From the NCBI RefSeq assembly GCF_001306145.1, contig NZ_LGKO01000002.1, positions 1,240,001 through 1,304,000 of the forward strand: 64,000 nt of DNA. The letters are read 5' to 3'. Each line of letters begins with the position of its first letter. The stretch's first letter is position 1. The DNA comes from Thermanaerothrix daxensis (GTDB lineage Bacteria > Chloroflexota > Anaerolineae > Anaerolineales > Anaerolineaceae). Positions 52,681 through 61,963 of this stretch are shown here, one piece after another. Below the pieces are notes generated by a model. It made no database searches, had not been told where the DNA came from, and was given only the letters and a program-made list of their open reading frames with translations. Both the position numbers and the translations under genes were made by a program.

Positions 52681-53943
52681 ATGCCCGATATCGTAGTTCT
52701 GGGAGCCCGTGGCTTTTTTCATCATGCTGAGCCCTTGCGCCAACATTTTGGTGAACGCATGATCATTGAGGCAGACTATAGTGTGGCTAAGGTGGCTGCC
52801 TATGACCCTGATTTGGTGATCACCTTTGAAGCAAGCAACCCGCAACGCGGCTTGGTGGTGGCAGAAATGGTCCGTCGCAATGTGGCTACGCTTCTCGTTA
52901 TGGACGGCATTCAGGAATGGCGGAACACTTGGTCTAGGACTCAGGGAAGCCAGAAACGTCCTCTCAATCAGCCAGTTTTAACCCATAAAGTGGCTTGTCT
53001 GGGACGTTTAGATGCTCGCTTATATGAATCCTGGGGGAACGTGGGAAAATGCGAAATTGTTGGAGCGCCACGATTGGATGACTTGATCGTTCAGCACTAT
53101 CCAATGCGTACCCAACCCATTGAGGGTCGTCCCATGCGATTGCTGGTCATGACGGCCAGGACGCCCGGGTTTACACCCGCCGAGCGAGCGCTCACCCTTC
53201 AGTCACTCAAGGATCTGCGAGATTATCTGAATCTGCGCAAGGATATTGAGGTGGTTTGGCGGCTGTCGAAAGGTCTTCACATTGAATTGAAGGTCAAAAA
53301 TACGTTTACGTCTGCCACGGGAGAGGAATTACATCAATTACTCCCTCAGATGGATGCGGTAATTACCACGCCCTCAACGGCACAACTTGAGGCCATGTTG
53401 GTCGGGTTACCTGTAGCGTTGTTGAATTATCATCTGGTCCCGGTATATACTCCTGCGGCTTGGGAGATTAAGTGCCCATCTCATATTGCACCTGTGCTTG
53501 AAGATTTGCGCAATCCACCGCTTGAGCGCATGCTTTATCAGGATTTTTGCCTGCATGATGCACTTGAGTGCCATACCCCAGCGTTACCCCGCCTGATTAC
53601 TCTCATTGAGAGCATGATCCGGATTAAGCGCGAGCATGAGCGTAATGGGATTCCGCTCTCCTTTCCACCTCGAATTCTGGATGCGCCCGAATCTTTTGTG
53701 GCCTGGCCAAGTGAAGCCTTTGACCTGGAACGGTTATACCCTGATCATCCGGTGTTTCGCAATCGAGATGTGATGTTTCTACAATCTGAGCTGGATGCTG
53801 CATTAATTACGATCGAGCAACTTAAGGATCAAGTTAATACGCTGACACGGCGTCTTCACCGAATTCCCGGATACACCCTTTTGAGCCACCTGGCATTAAG
53901 TCTGCAAAGGCGTTTCCATTGGGGCGGACATTATCAGGTGTGA
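52681..53943 (+). CDS. Putative GT-B glycosyltransferase with C-terminal coiled coil, directly after kdsA
   Basis: 420 residues, not firmly recognised. An N-terminal Rossmann-like half (PDIVVLGARGFFHHAEPLR, LLVMDGIQEWRN, VGAPRLDDLI) and a second half with DAVITTPSTAQLEAMLVGLPVALLNY resemble GT-B transferases or CDP-glycerol/surface-carbohydrate transferases. Residues about 370-400 form a short coiled coil (LDAALITIEQLKDQVNTL) followed by a basic tail. Because it follows kdsB-kdsD-kdsA by 21 bases, a Kdo transferase is the most attractive hypothesis, but no Kdo-transferase motif was recognised. Confidence 0.65.
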   Translation: MPDIVVLGARGFFHHAEPLRQHFGERMIIEADYSVAKVAAYDPDLVITFEASNPQRGLVVAEMVRRNVATLLVMDGIQEWRNTWSRTQGSQKRPLNQPVLTHKVACLGRLDARLYESWGNVGKCEIVGAPRLDDLIVQHYPMRTQPIEGRPMRLLVMTARTPGFTPAERALTLQSLKDLRDYLNLRKDIEVVWRLSKGLHIELKVKNTFTSATGEELHQLLPQMDAVITTPSTAQLEAMLVGLPVALLNYHLVPVYTPAAWEIKCPSHIAPVLEDLRNPPLERMLYQDFCLHDALECHTPALPRLITLIESMIRIKREHERNGIPLSFPPRILDAPESFVAWPSEAFDLERLYPDHPVFRNRDVMFLQSELDAALITIEQLKDQVNTLTRRLHRIPGYTLLSHLALSLQRRFHWGGHYQV

Positions 53944-53944
53944 T

Positions 53945-55087
53945 GTGCGAATTCTGTTTGCCCATTATCGTCCGGACATTGTTAGTGGAGCGGAATATGC
54001 ATTGGCAGACACCATTAAGAGGCTTGATCAGAACTTTCGGGTTTCTATGCTTGTACCGGGTCAGGGACGTCTTGAAAAGACCTATCGAGAGATGGGGTTT
54101 GAAGTTTGGGTTTATCCTATCTCAACGCCGCGCCGTCTTTTGCCGGGCTGGCACACACTCCAATCCTGGTGGCTAGCGCAAAGGTTTACCCAACAAGGCA
54201 TTCGATTGGTTGTCTGCAACACCTTTGCGGCAACCAGCCGGGTAATGACGGCGGCAAAATGGGCAAGATTGCCGATGGTGATCATTGTGCGGGATTATTT
54301 GCGCGATATTTCGCTTCACCGGAAGGTTCTTCAAAAGGCAAATGTGTTAGTGGCCATTTCAAAAGATATTGCCAATCATATTCGGCCAATGGCAGATGGA
54401 TTGCCAATCCATGTGATCTATGATCCTATAGATGCTGAGGCGTGGCTGGCTCGTGTGCAAGCACATCGTGCGTCGGGGATGCGTCACCTGACAGTATCAA
54501 CGGATGTGCCGGTTGTTGGGTGGGTAGGACGATTGACACCCTATAAGCAACCTGAGGTATTTATCCGTGCCATACCCTTTGTCCTGGAACAAATTCCTCG
54601 TGCGCAGTTTGTGATTGCTGGAAGTGCCCAGCCCCTCGAGCGTGATTATGAGAAGGGCCTTCATGCTCTGGCTGAAAAATTGGGAGTGCAAAACCAACTT
54701 CAATTTCTTGGGCAGCGGGCCGATGTGGCAGAGCTGATGAGCGAAATGACCGTCTTTTGTCTGACTTCGCAGCGCGAGCCATTGGGGCGAGTGGTCCTTG
54801 AGGCTCAGTTAGCGGGCTGTGCAGTGGTTGTTCCTGATGTGGGTGGGGCAGCCGAGTTAGTTGAGGATGGGGTCACTGGGCTCAAGTTCCACTCGATGGG
54901 CGAACTAGCGGCAGAAAATTTGGCTGCTAGAATCGTTGAGCTCCTAAGAGACCCTGCTAAATCCAGATGCTTGGGCGAAGCGGCACGTCAAAACGTGCAA
55001 AACCACTTTGCTCGGCCAGATGCAATGGCTCCCCTTTCTCAGTTGTTCTGGACCCTGCTTGAACAATTCCCGTTGGATCGCGATTAA
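53945..55087 (+). CDS. Glycosyltransferase, GT4 family
   Basis: 380 residues from GTG 53945, two bases after the previous stop. GT-B features: RILFAHYRPDIVSGAEYALADTI start, VISYDP-like HVIYDPIDAEAW, VVGWVGRLTPYKQPEVFIRA, FLGQRADVAELM and SQREPLGRVVLEAQLAGCAVVV (the E-x7-E nucleotide-sugar site). A stop/start overlap TAATG couples it to the next GT4 gene. Confidence 0.92.
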   Translation: MRILFAHYRPDIVSGAEYALADTIKRLDQNFRVSMLVPGQGRLEKTYREMGFEVWVYPISTPRRLLPGWHTLQSWWLAQRFTQQGIRLVVCNTFAATSRVMTAAKWARLPMVIIVRDYLRDISLHRKVLQKANVLVAISKDIANHIRPMADGLPIHVIYDPIDAEAWLARVQAHRASGMRHLTVSTDVPVVGWVGRLTPYKQPEVFIRAIPFVLEQIPRAQFVIAGSAQPLERDYEKGLHALAEKLGVQNQLQFLGQRADVAELMSEMTVFCLTSQREPLGRVVLEAQLAGCAVVVPDVGGAAELVEDGVTGLKFHSMGELAAENLAARIVELLRDPAKSRCLGEAARQNVQNHFARPDAMAPLSQLFWTLLEQFPLDRD

Positions 55088-56232
55088 TGAATAGTCTCCA
55101 ACATGTTGCGATTGTATATCGGTTGGATCGGCCAGGAGGAGTACAATCGGTAGCTTTTGCCCTTATGCGTGGGCTGAATCAACGTGGTATTCGTCCAACC
55201 GTGCTTTGGGATGTACCCCCGAATCCGCAATTGTTGGAACGGCAGCGGTGCCAGGCCGATTTTGAGGCCATTCGGTTTGCAATTCCTACTCCTTGGATAG
55301 ATCACCTTCCTAATACATTGCGCTATGTTGCCTGGATTTTTAATACGATGCGCTACGATGGAATGAAACATCGTTACCAATTTGCCTATATCTTTCACAA
55401 TGGTTTTCTTTTACCGGCCAATATGCCACATGTAAGGTACTTGAGCGGTCCTCCCCTATTGCCTCAACTTGAGAATCCCCCTAGGGGAATGAGAGGCTTC
55501 CCTGCACGTCTTTTTCAAGCGGGGTATCGGCATATTCTGGCGAGACGATGGCCGGCCTATGAATTTCACCGGCAGGACAATTATGTCATAAATTCCCATT
55601 ACACGGCTCAGCTGTTCTATGAGGCTCATGGGGTGAGGTTGCCGGTTGTTTATCCCCCAATTGATCTACATGGACGCAGTTATGTGCGCGGAGATTGGTC
55701 GCAACGAGATTCGGTGGTTTTCTTTTCTCGCATTGTGGATTACAAACGACCTGAGATGATTTTGCGGTTGGCAAAGACATATCCAAAGTGGCGTTATTTG
55801 ATCATGGGAGGGGTGCCACCCCACAGGCGTCCTTATTTGCGCGCTCTAATGTCTCAGGCGCGGGAGATGGGAGTTGCACAAAATGTGACCTTTCTCCCGA
55901 ACCCCTCAGATCTTCAGGTGCGGGAGGTCCTGGCGCGCACGCGGTTTTATGTTTTCCCGGCAGTTAATGAGCATTTTGGCATGACAACGGTAGAAGCGAT
56001 AGCCTCGGGGACTATTCCATTTGTCCATGACTCAGGGGGGCAACGCGAAATTGTACCTATGGATCATTTGCGTTTTTCCGATGAAACCTTTCTGGAACGC
56101 TTTGGACAGATTGAATCAATGCCCGAAGAAACCTTGGAGGATTTGCGGGAGGGTATGAGAGAGTATATCAATCAGTTTTCTGAAGAGGTTTCAGTCGGGA
56201 AACTGTTGGCTTACATGGATGCCATGGGATAG
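55087..56232 (+). CDS. Glycosyltransferase, GT4-like
   Basis: 381 residues, beginning on the last base of the previous stop codon. VYRLDRPGGVQSVAFALMRGLN at the N-terminus, NYVINSHYTAQLFYEAHG, VVFFSRIVDYKRPEMILRLAKTYP, NVTFLPNPSDLQVREVLARTRF and NEHFGMTTVEAIASGTIPFV (donor-binding E-x7-E) define a GT4-type enzyme, near the ALG11/ALG2-like groups. Sugar specificity unknown. Confidence 0.9.
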   Translation: MNSLQHVAIVYRLDRPGGVQSVAFALMRGLNQRGIRPTVLWDVPPNPQLLERQRCQADFEAIRFAIPTPWIDHLPNTLRYVAWIFNTMRYDGMKHRYQFAYIFHNGFLLPANMPHVRYLSGPPLLPQLENPPRGMRGFPARLFQAGYRHILARRWPAYEFHRQDNYVINSHYTAQLFYEAHGVRLPVVYPPIDLHGRSYVRGDWSQRDSVVFFSRIVDYKRPEMILRLAKTYPKWRYLIMGGVPPHRRPYLRALMSQAREMGVAQNVTFLPNPSDLQVREVLARTRFYVFPAVNEHFGMTTVEAIASGTIPFVHDSGGQREIVPMDHLRFSDETFLERFGQIESMPEETLEDLREGMREYINQFSEEVSVGKLLAYMDAMG

Positions 56233-56243
56233 GGGTAATAAGA

Positions 56244-57089
56244 TTGAGTGGAAAGTTGATTCTCTTTTGGGATTTTGATGCCGAATGGGGAGCGGAGCGG
56301 TCTCGCTCAGGAGGAGGGCCAAAAGCATGGGGACCGTTGGAATTCCGTTGCACTGAGCGATTGCTGAAAATCTTAGATCGTTTTTCTGTAAAGGTTTGCT
56401 TCGCGGTGGTCGGTGCGGTTGCCCTTCCCGGAAATCGTCCATATCATGATCCTGGCTTGATTCGGGAAATTGCAGCCCAGGGACACGAAGTGGCTAGCCA
56501 TGCTATGCACCATGAGTGGTTACCTGGTGTGGGGAGGACAGATCTGCGCCGCGTAATTCGCCAGAGCAAAGAAGCCTTGGAAACCTGTATTATGCAACCC
56601 GTGACAACGTTTGCTCCCACCTATAATCAGCCGTTTGACTTTTGGGAACGAGGCTCAATCAGTCTCTCGGAACGTCGTGAAGTCCCCAGGGATCGCGTGG
56701 ACTTGGGCTTCTTGTGCAAGATTCTGCGTGAGGAGGGGTTTACCTTTTGTCGGGTTGCCTATAAACCGATTGGTGAAAGGCTGGGCATTCGTCTTGGACG
56801 GTCCGAAAATTTCATGCCCAGGGTTGAAAGGATTCGAGGAGTTGTGACATTGCGCGTCAATGCCTTTGGCTTTCGTCAAGACACAACACGTCTTATGGAT
56901 GACGCGGTGGCCAAGAATGGTTATGTGGTTTGTTTTGCTCACCCTCATGCTTTAGAGGGTAATGGCCCGCAAAGTGAGAACTACTTAATACCCTTCCTGG
57001 AGCATGTGCAGGGGTTGGTAAGTTCAGAAAACCTGGAGGTTCTTTTACCTCGAGAGATCGCCAAAGAACATTACAGCAGAGGTTTTTAA
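56244..57089 (+). CDS. Polysaccharide deacetylase (NodB homology)
   Basis: 281 residues with TTG start at 56244 (AGGGG eight bases upstream). NodB-domain features: FWDFDAEWG as metal motif 1, ASHAMHHEW carrying the HxxxH-like metal ligands, and PTYNQPFDFW as the arginine/proline block equivalent. It lacks a signal peptide, so it acts in the cytoplasm, probably deacetylating a sugar residue of a lipid-linked intermediate. Embedded among glycosyltransferase genes with short gaps on both sides. Confidence 0.85.
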   Translation: MSGKLILFWDFDAEWGAERSRSGGGPKAWGPLEFRCTERLLKILDRFSVKVCFAVVGAVALPGNRPYHDPGLIREIAAQGHEVASHAMHHEWLPGVGRTDLRRVIRQSKEALETCIMQPVTTFAPTYNQPFDFWERGSISLSERREVPRDRVDLGFLCKILREEGFTFCRVAYKPIGERLGIRLGRSENFMPRVERIRGVVTLRVNAFGFRQDTTRLMDDAVAKNGYVVCFAHPHALEGNGPQSENYLIPFLEHVQGLVSSENLEVLLPREIAKEHYSRGF

Positions 57090-57093
57090 GGTG

Positions 57094-58269
57094 ATGCGCC
57101 TATGCATTATTTCCTTCAAAGAGTGTTGGGTGAACTCGAAAGGCCAGTGGTATTCCAACGGGGGATTTCCTCTTCAGATTAGGTCATTGGCCTCATTATT
57201 CGATGAGACCACTTTGATGGTTACCAAAAGCGAGGGCGGAAGCGGGGGAATCGAATTACCCGCGGGCCTCAAGGTTGTGGTTCTTCCAACCCCGAAAGGC
57301 GAGGGAAAAGGAAGAAAACTATATGTCTTAAGGCATGCTCTGGATTACTTTTCAAGGATGTGGCGCGATATCCGGCAAGCCGACGTGATTTATATCCCTC
57401 TACCGGGAGATTTGCCATTTCTGGGAATGGGAATGGCTGTTGCCCTCCGCAAGCACCTTGTTGTGCGATATGGGGGATCTTGGGAGGTTAATGATCAGGC
57501 CACAACGGCAACACGATTTATGCGTTGGGCGATGCGCATTCTGGCAGGAGGGCGAAATTTGATGCTTGCAACTGGTATGGGAGAAGATCCTCCTGCACCA
57601 CGGATGCACTGGCTATTTACGACGGCACTAACCCGTGAGGAACTGGAAACCATTTCGCCAAATCTTGAACGTCATTTGAATTCCCCGCCACGCCTGGGGT
57701 TTATCGGACGGCTTTCGCCTGAAAAAGGTTTGCCTGTGTTACTAGAGGCTTTGCAAGGAATGCGCGAAGAGGAATTTCATCCGATACCGCGTTTGGTATT
57801 GATCGGTGATGGCCCGCAGCGTGATGGGCTTAAAAGACTGGTAGAGTCTATGGGGATGCAGGAACAAGTTGAATTCACGGGGCAATTGGATCGAAAGGCT
57901 CTTTCCCATCAATTATTAACGATGGACGTGGCAGTACAACCCTCCCTGACCGAGGGTTTGAGCAAAGCCTGGTTGGATGCAATGGCCCATGGCTTGCCGG
58001 TGGTCAGCAGCAACGTCGGTATGGCAAAGCGAGTGATTGGGTGTAACGGAGAGCGGGGTTGGTTAGTTGAACCCGGCGACCCGGGCGCTCTGAAAACCAA
58101 ACTAAAAGAAATACTCTCTACCCCTCTTCCCTGGCCAGAGATTCGTAAGCGTTGCCGCCAATTTGTGGAGAGTCTTACATTAGAAGCCTGGGCAGAGCAA
58201 ATTGCCCAGTTATGTGTTGGTCAGTGGGGATGTTCTTATGTGGATGGTAAATTACAATGGGCGAAATGA
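57094..58269 (+). CDS. Glycosyltransferase, GT4 family
   Basis: About 391 residues (GTG 57091 or ATG 57094). An N-terminal domain with DVIYIPLPGDLPFLGMGMAVALRK and RYGGSWEVND, then LGFIGRLSPEKGLPVLLEAL, LVLIGDGPQRDGLKRL, VEFTGQLDRKAL and PSLTEGLSKAWLDAMAHGLPVV (donor site). Overlaps the following polymerase/ligase-like gene by 13 bases. Confidence 0.92.
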   Translation: MRLCIISFKECWVNSKGQWYSNGGFPLQIRSLASLFDETTLMVTKSEGGSGGIELPAGLKVVVLPTPKGEGKGRKLYVLRHALDYFSRMWRDIRQADVIYIPLPGDLPFLGMGMAVALRKHLVVRYGGSWEVNDQATTATRFMRWAMRILAGGRNLMLATGMGEDPPAPRMHWLFTTALTREELETISPNLERHLNSPPRLGFIGRLSPEKGLPVLLEALQGMREEEFHPIPRLVLIGDGPQRDGLKRLVESMGMQEQVEFTGQLDRKALSHQLLTMDVAVQPSLTEGLSKAWLDAMAHGLPVVSSNVGMAKRVIGCNGERGWLVEPGDPGALKTKLKEILSTPLPWPEIRKRCRQFVESLTLEAWAEQIAQLCVGQWGCSYVDGKLQWAK

Positions 58270-59672
58270 TGACGGTTAGTCGGCGAACAAAAAGCCTGCG
58301 TGCTTTACATAGATTATCTCAGACCGAAGAGAATCCCGAGATCATTATTAAGAACATAAGCCGCATGCTTATTGTTGTAATTCTGATCACCTGGGGCTTC
58401 AGTTTTATTGGAGGTTATTCGAATTCTGTAATCGTGCTCAATGTCCTTGGCCTGCTTTTGGCAATTGTGGGAATGCGCTATCCGGCGATTGGTGTGCTTG
58501 GGGTGGGATTACTGTGTACCCTGGATCCCCTGACTCGTAACCTTTTGCTAAGCGGAGGATTATGGCGGTGGAACACTTTGAATTATTGGTTGGTCATCGT
58601 TATTTTATTGAATCTCCGTCTGTTGTTACGCTTGAATGACCCAAACTCACGATGGCTAATGGCTTTCTGGGGAATTATGGCGCTGATGCTGCCTCTCAGC
58701 GTTTACGTCAGTGATGGGTTGCAAGATCTTCTTAACGTTGGGGCTACTTTGGGAATTCTGATTTACTTTGTGAAGGCCTCTCGAAACCCTCAGGTTTACT
58801 ACTGGCAGGGTATTGTCAACGGAGTAGTGGGTGTACTGGGGGGGCTGGCTTTTTATCTGCAACTTGGCAATCTCCCCTATATCAATCCCAACTCATGGGC
58901 TGCATTTCCGATGACGGCTCTTTTCAGTATTGCGTTAGCTTTACCCAGCGCCAAAGATATTAAGTATGGGCGACTCATTTTGCTCTCCCTGGCTGCGGTG
59001 AATGTGATTTGGGTCTTTCTTACCGGGAGTCGCGGCAGTCTTTTGACTGCTATGGTTGTGGTGGTGTGTTACCTGATGATTTTGCGGAGCATTTCATGGA
59101 CAACCCTGTTCCTGATTGCGGGAAGCATAGCCGCATTTTGGGCTTTCAACCTCTTATGGGAACGGGAAGCTTACGCCTTAAGTCGTATTCAGCGACTCTT
59201 TGATCCTACCTACACAATTGCTGAGCGAACCAGTGGGCGCTCTGATATTGCTGCAACCGGTCTAAAAATTTTCCAGGAACGTCCCTTTGGAATTGGTACG
59301 GGATCTTTTCGGGCTGGTGCAATTCTTTTGAATATTCAAGGGGGGGCAGCGCGACCAGCGCATTCTGGATGGATTAAGACCCTGGCAGAAAACGGGGTCC
59401 AGGGAATTTTAATCATGGTCTTCATGGTGGGATCTTTTTTAGTAGTGGGTTGGCAACGCCGTGATAAAAATTGTTTTGCAATAGGCTTTTTGGTGACGAC
59501 GGTGTTAGCGGTTTCATTTGTTTCCAAAGAGTTTCAAGGAAAGGATTTATGGTATTTGGTAGCAGGGGCCATTCCTTTGTTGAATCCTCAGCATACTGAA
59601 AACTATCTGAATGAGCCCATCATGAGATCCTCTAGACGCAGGGTTCGGAGCAAAGAAGCGGGGATTAAATGA
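58257..59672 (+). CDS. O-antigen ligase/polymerase-like membrane protein
   Basis: 471 residues with about 11-12 membrane segments. The segment VFLTGSRGSLLTAMVVVVCYL and the later periplasmic loop with GRSDIAATGLKIFQERPFGIGTGSFRAG and AHSGWIKTLAENGVQGIL match the Wzy_C/WaaL (O-antigen ligase) family, including the conserved arginines and histidine. It would either polymerise repeat units or ligate the glycan outside the membrane. A short basic N-terminus precedes the first segment. ATG 58257, 58266 and 58269 are all possible starts; the ATGA at 58266 overlaps the upstream stop. Confidence 0.87.
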   Translation: MGEMMTVSRRTKSLRALHRLSQTEENPEIIIKNISRMLIVVILITWGFSFIGGYSNSVIVLNVLGLLLAIVGMRYPAIGVLGVGLLCTLDPLTRNLLLSGGLWRWNTLNYWLVIVILLNLRLLLRLNDPNSRWLMAFWGIMALMLPLSVYVSDGLQDLLNVGATLGILIYFVKASRNPQVYYWQGIVNGVVGVLGGLAFYLQLGNLPYINPNSWAAFPMTALFSIALALPSAKDIKYGRLILLSLAAVNVIWVFLTGSRGSLLTAMVVVVCYLMILRSISWTTLFLIAGSIAAFWAFNLLWEREAYALSRIQRLFDPTYTIAERTSGRSDIAATGLKIFQERPFGIGTGSFRAGAILLNIQGGAARPAHSGWIKTLAENGVQGILIMVFMVGSFLVVGWQRRDKNCFAIGFLVTTVLAVSFVSKEFQGKDLWYLVAGAIPLLNPQHTENYLNEPIMRSSRRRVRSKEAGIK

Positions 59673-60838
59673 CAAGGGATCAATGGGATTCCCACGTCAT
59701 TAATAATAAAAAATTGCGCATAGCCATTATCGCTGGAACCCTCGGATATGGAGGAGCAGAAAAACAACTCATATACCTGGCTAGGGCTCTTCGAAACACT
59801 GGTTTCGAGGTGCGGGTTTACTGCCTGACCAGCGGAGAACCTTACGAGGCCGTGTTGAGGAAAGAGGGCATTGTTCCCATATGGTTTGGGCAATTTAAGC
59901 ACCCTTTATCCCGGGTTTTGAAGTTGGTAGATTTGCTCCGTGAATTTAAGCCCCATTTTCTTCACTCCACTCATTTCTACACTAACCTCTATGCGGCTCT
60001 CGCTTCTTGGTTTGTGGGGGGAATTGCCATTGGCAGTCTGCGAAGCGATTTGGATTACGAATTGAATGCCAATGGCTTTTGGGGACCGTGGTTGTTGCGG
60101 TTACCGCATGCGCTTTTAGCCAACTCGCACCTAGCTCGTCAGCGAGTGATTGCCTATGGCCTGCCCTCAAGCAAGGTGCTTTTGTTGCCCAATGTGATTG
60201 ATTTGGGCGCTTACGATCGTCAAGCCTCGCAACCTTTTCCCTACCGCTTACCAGAGGGTCGCATTTGGGTGGTCACTGTCTGCCGATTGATTGATGCTAA
60301 ACGTTTAGACCGCTTTTTACGTATCCTTTCACGAGCACGAGAACAGATGCCCGAGATTGGAGGGGTGATTGCCGGCGAAGGACCTTTACGACAATTTCTT
60401 GAAGAGCAGGCAAAAGCCATGGGGCTTTCTCCGGATGGAGTGAAATTTCTTGGCCATTGTGAAAATGTGCCTGCACTATTATCCCGGATGGATGTATTTG
60501 CGTTAACCTCTGATCACGAAGGATTTCCTAACGGGATACTTGAAGCAATGGCGGGTGCGCTACCTGTGATTGCCACCCCGGCAGGTGATGCCGCTCGAAT
60601 TGTGCGAGACGGAATAAGCGGGTTTATTGTGTCAACGGAGGACGAAAGCGCTTTTGTTGAGCGATTACTTCATTTGGCTCGGCATCCTCTCTTACGTCGC
60701 ACCATGGGGGGAATTGGGCGTCAAATGGTGGCTCAATCGTATAGCCATGTAAGTCTGGGGCAGACTGTGGAACAACTTTACTATCAGATTGCCAGTGCAC
60801 TAGATCGTTCTGTGATTACTTCTCTGATCAAGCCATAG
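59669..60838 (+). CDS. Glycosyltransferase, GT4 family
   Basis: 389 residues, ATGA overlap with the ligase-like gene. IAIIAGTLGYGGAEKQLIYLARAL is the classical GT4 N-terminus; LLPNVIDLGAYD, VVTVCRLIDAKRLDRFLRIL, KFLGHCENVPALLSRMDVF and SDHEGFPNGILEAMAGALPVIAT (donor site) follow. Both Rossmann halves are complete. Donor and acceptor unknown. Confidence 0.93.
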   Translation: MTRDQWDSHVINNKKLRIAIIAGTLGYGGAEKQLIYLARALRNTGFEVRVYCLTSGEPYEAVLRKEGIVPIWFGQFKHPLSRVLKLVDLLREFKPHFLHSTHFYTNLYAALASWFVGGIAIGSLRSDLDYELNANGFWGPWLLRLPHALLANSHLARQRVIAYGLPSSKVLLLPNVIDLGAYDRQASQPFPYRLPEGRIWVVTVCRLIDAKRLDRFLRILSRAREQMPEIGGVIAGEGPLRQFLEEQAKAMGLSPDGVKFLGHCENVPALLSRMDVFALTSDHEGFPNGILEAMAGALPVIATPAGDAARIVRDGISGFIVSTEDESAFVERLLHLARHPLLRRTMGGIGRQMVAQSYSHVSLGQTVEQLYYQIASALDRSVITSLIKP

Positions 60839-60866
60839 CCTTAATTTTTTGGGGAAAACAAACCTG

Positions 60867-61904
60867 ATGCATGAATATCCTCGATTGGGGTTTGTAGGAC
60901 CTATGCTGGGCGTGAACCCAGGGTGGGTTACCAGCCAGGGGGAAATCCTAGCAAACCTTTTTGCTAAAGCCGGTTATCCAGTTACTCTCACCTCGAGGCG
61001 AGTTAATCGCCTGGAACGTCTTCTGGATACGATTGCTACTATGGGAACCTGGCAGGACTCAGTGGATGTCATTCTTATTATGGTTTTCTCTGGGATGGGC
61101 TTTGCTGTTGCTGATGTTGCTAGCCTGATAGGGCAGAGGTTAAGAAAACCGGTGATATTATGGCTGCATGGAGGCGCATTGCCTCAGTTTAGCCAACGTT
61201 TCCCTCGATGGGTTAACCGGGTAATGAGGCGAGGGTGCGCAATTGTTTCGCCCTCACCTTATCTAGCCCATCATTTTGAGAGAATGGAATTCCCCGTTCG
61301 CGTTATCCCAAATGTCCTCGATCTAAATGATTATCCCTTTATGAGACGAGCAGGGTGCTTGCCCCGGTTAATCTGGATGCGCACTTTTGAGGATACTTAC
61401 AACCCGGAACTGGCAGTGGAGGTTGTGGAACGGCTTAGGTTTCGATGGCCAGACGTGGTTCTGACGATGGGGGGGCAGGATCGGGGCTGGCTGGGAGTGG
61501 TAAAAAAGCGAATTCAGATTTTGGGTCTCCAAAGCCAGGTTCACCTGATAGGTTTCATGGATAAGGCCACCAAGCAGAAAGAGTTTCAACGACATGATAT
61601 CTACCTGAGTACGACACGGGTAGACAACACACCGGTAAGTGTCGTAGAAGCGGCTGCTTTCGGCCTGCCCATTGTAGCAACTTCTGTGGGAGGAATCCCA
61701 TACATGCTCCAGGATGGCGAGACGGCTTTATTAGTGCAGGATGATGATCCTGAAGCAATGGCAAGCGCTGTAGAACGGCTCTTGATTGATCCATTGTTGT
61801 CCACCCGCCTTTCAGTAAAGGGGCGAAGTATGGCTGAAACTTATGATTGGAAGTGCGTGCGCCAGGATTGGGAGCGCCTGTTTAAAGACCTGGGCTTGTT
61901 TTGA
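60867..61904 (+). CDS. Glycosyltransferase, GT4 family
   Basis: About 345 residues; ATG 60867 preferred to TTG 60849. FVGPMLGVNPGWVTSQGEILANLF start, WLHGGALPQFSQRF, VIPNVLDLNDYPF, LIWMRTFEDTYNPELAVEV (the usual VGRL strand is altered to WMRTF), HLIGFMDKATKQKEFQRHDIYLSTTRVDNTPVSVVEAAAFGLPIV (region with donor site). Typical of a subgroup seen in surface-glycan loci. Confidence 0.9.
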   Translation: MHEYPRLGFVGPMLGVNPGWVTSQGEILANLFAKAGYPVTLTSRRVNRLERLLDTIATMGTWQDSVDVILIMVFSGMGFAVADVASLIGQRLRKPVILWLHGGALPQFSQRFPRWVNRVMRRGCAIVSPSPYLAHHFERMEFPVRVIPNVLDLNDYPFMRRAGCLPRLIWMRTFEDTYNPELAVEVVERLRFRWPDVVLTMGGQDRGWLGVVKKRIQILGLQSQVHLIGFMDKATKQKEFQRHDIYLSTTRVDNTPVSVVEAAAFGLPIVATSVGGIPYMLQDGETALLVQDDDPEAMASAVERLLIDPLLSTRLSVKGRSMAETYDWKCVRQDWERLFKDLGLF

Positions 61905-61963
61905 GTCTCTGAGTTGGAAAATATCCATTGATTTGCGTGAGTGACGGTCCTGAGGTCGAATTC

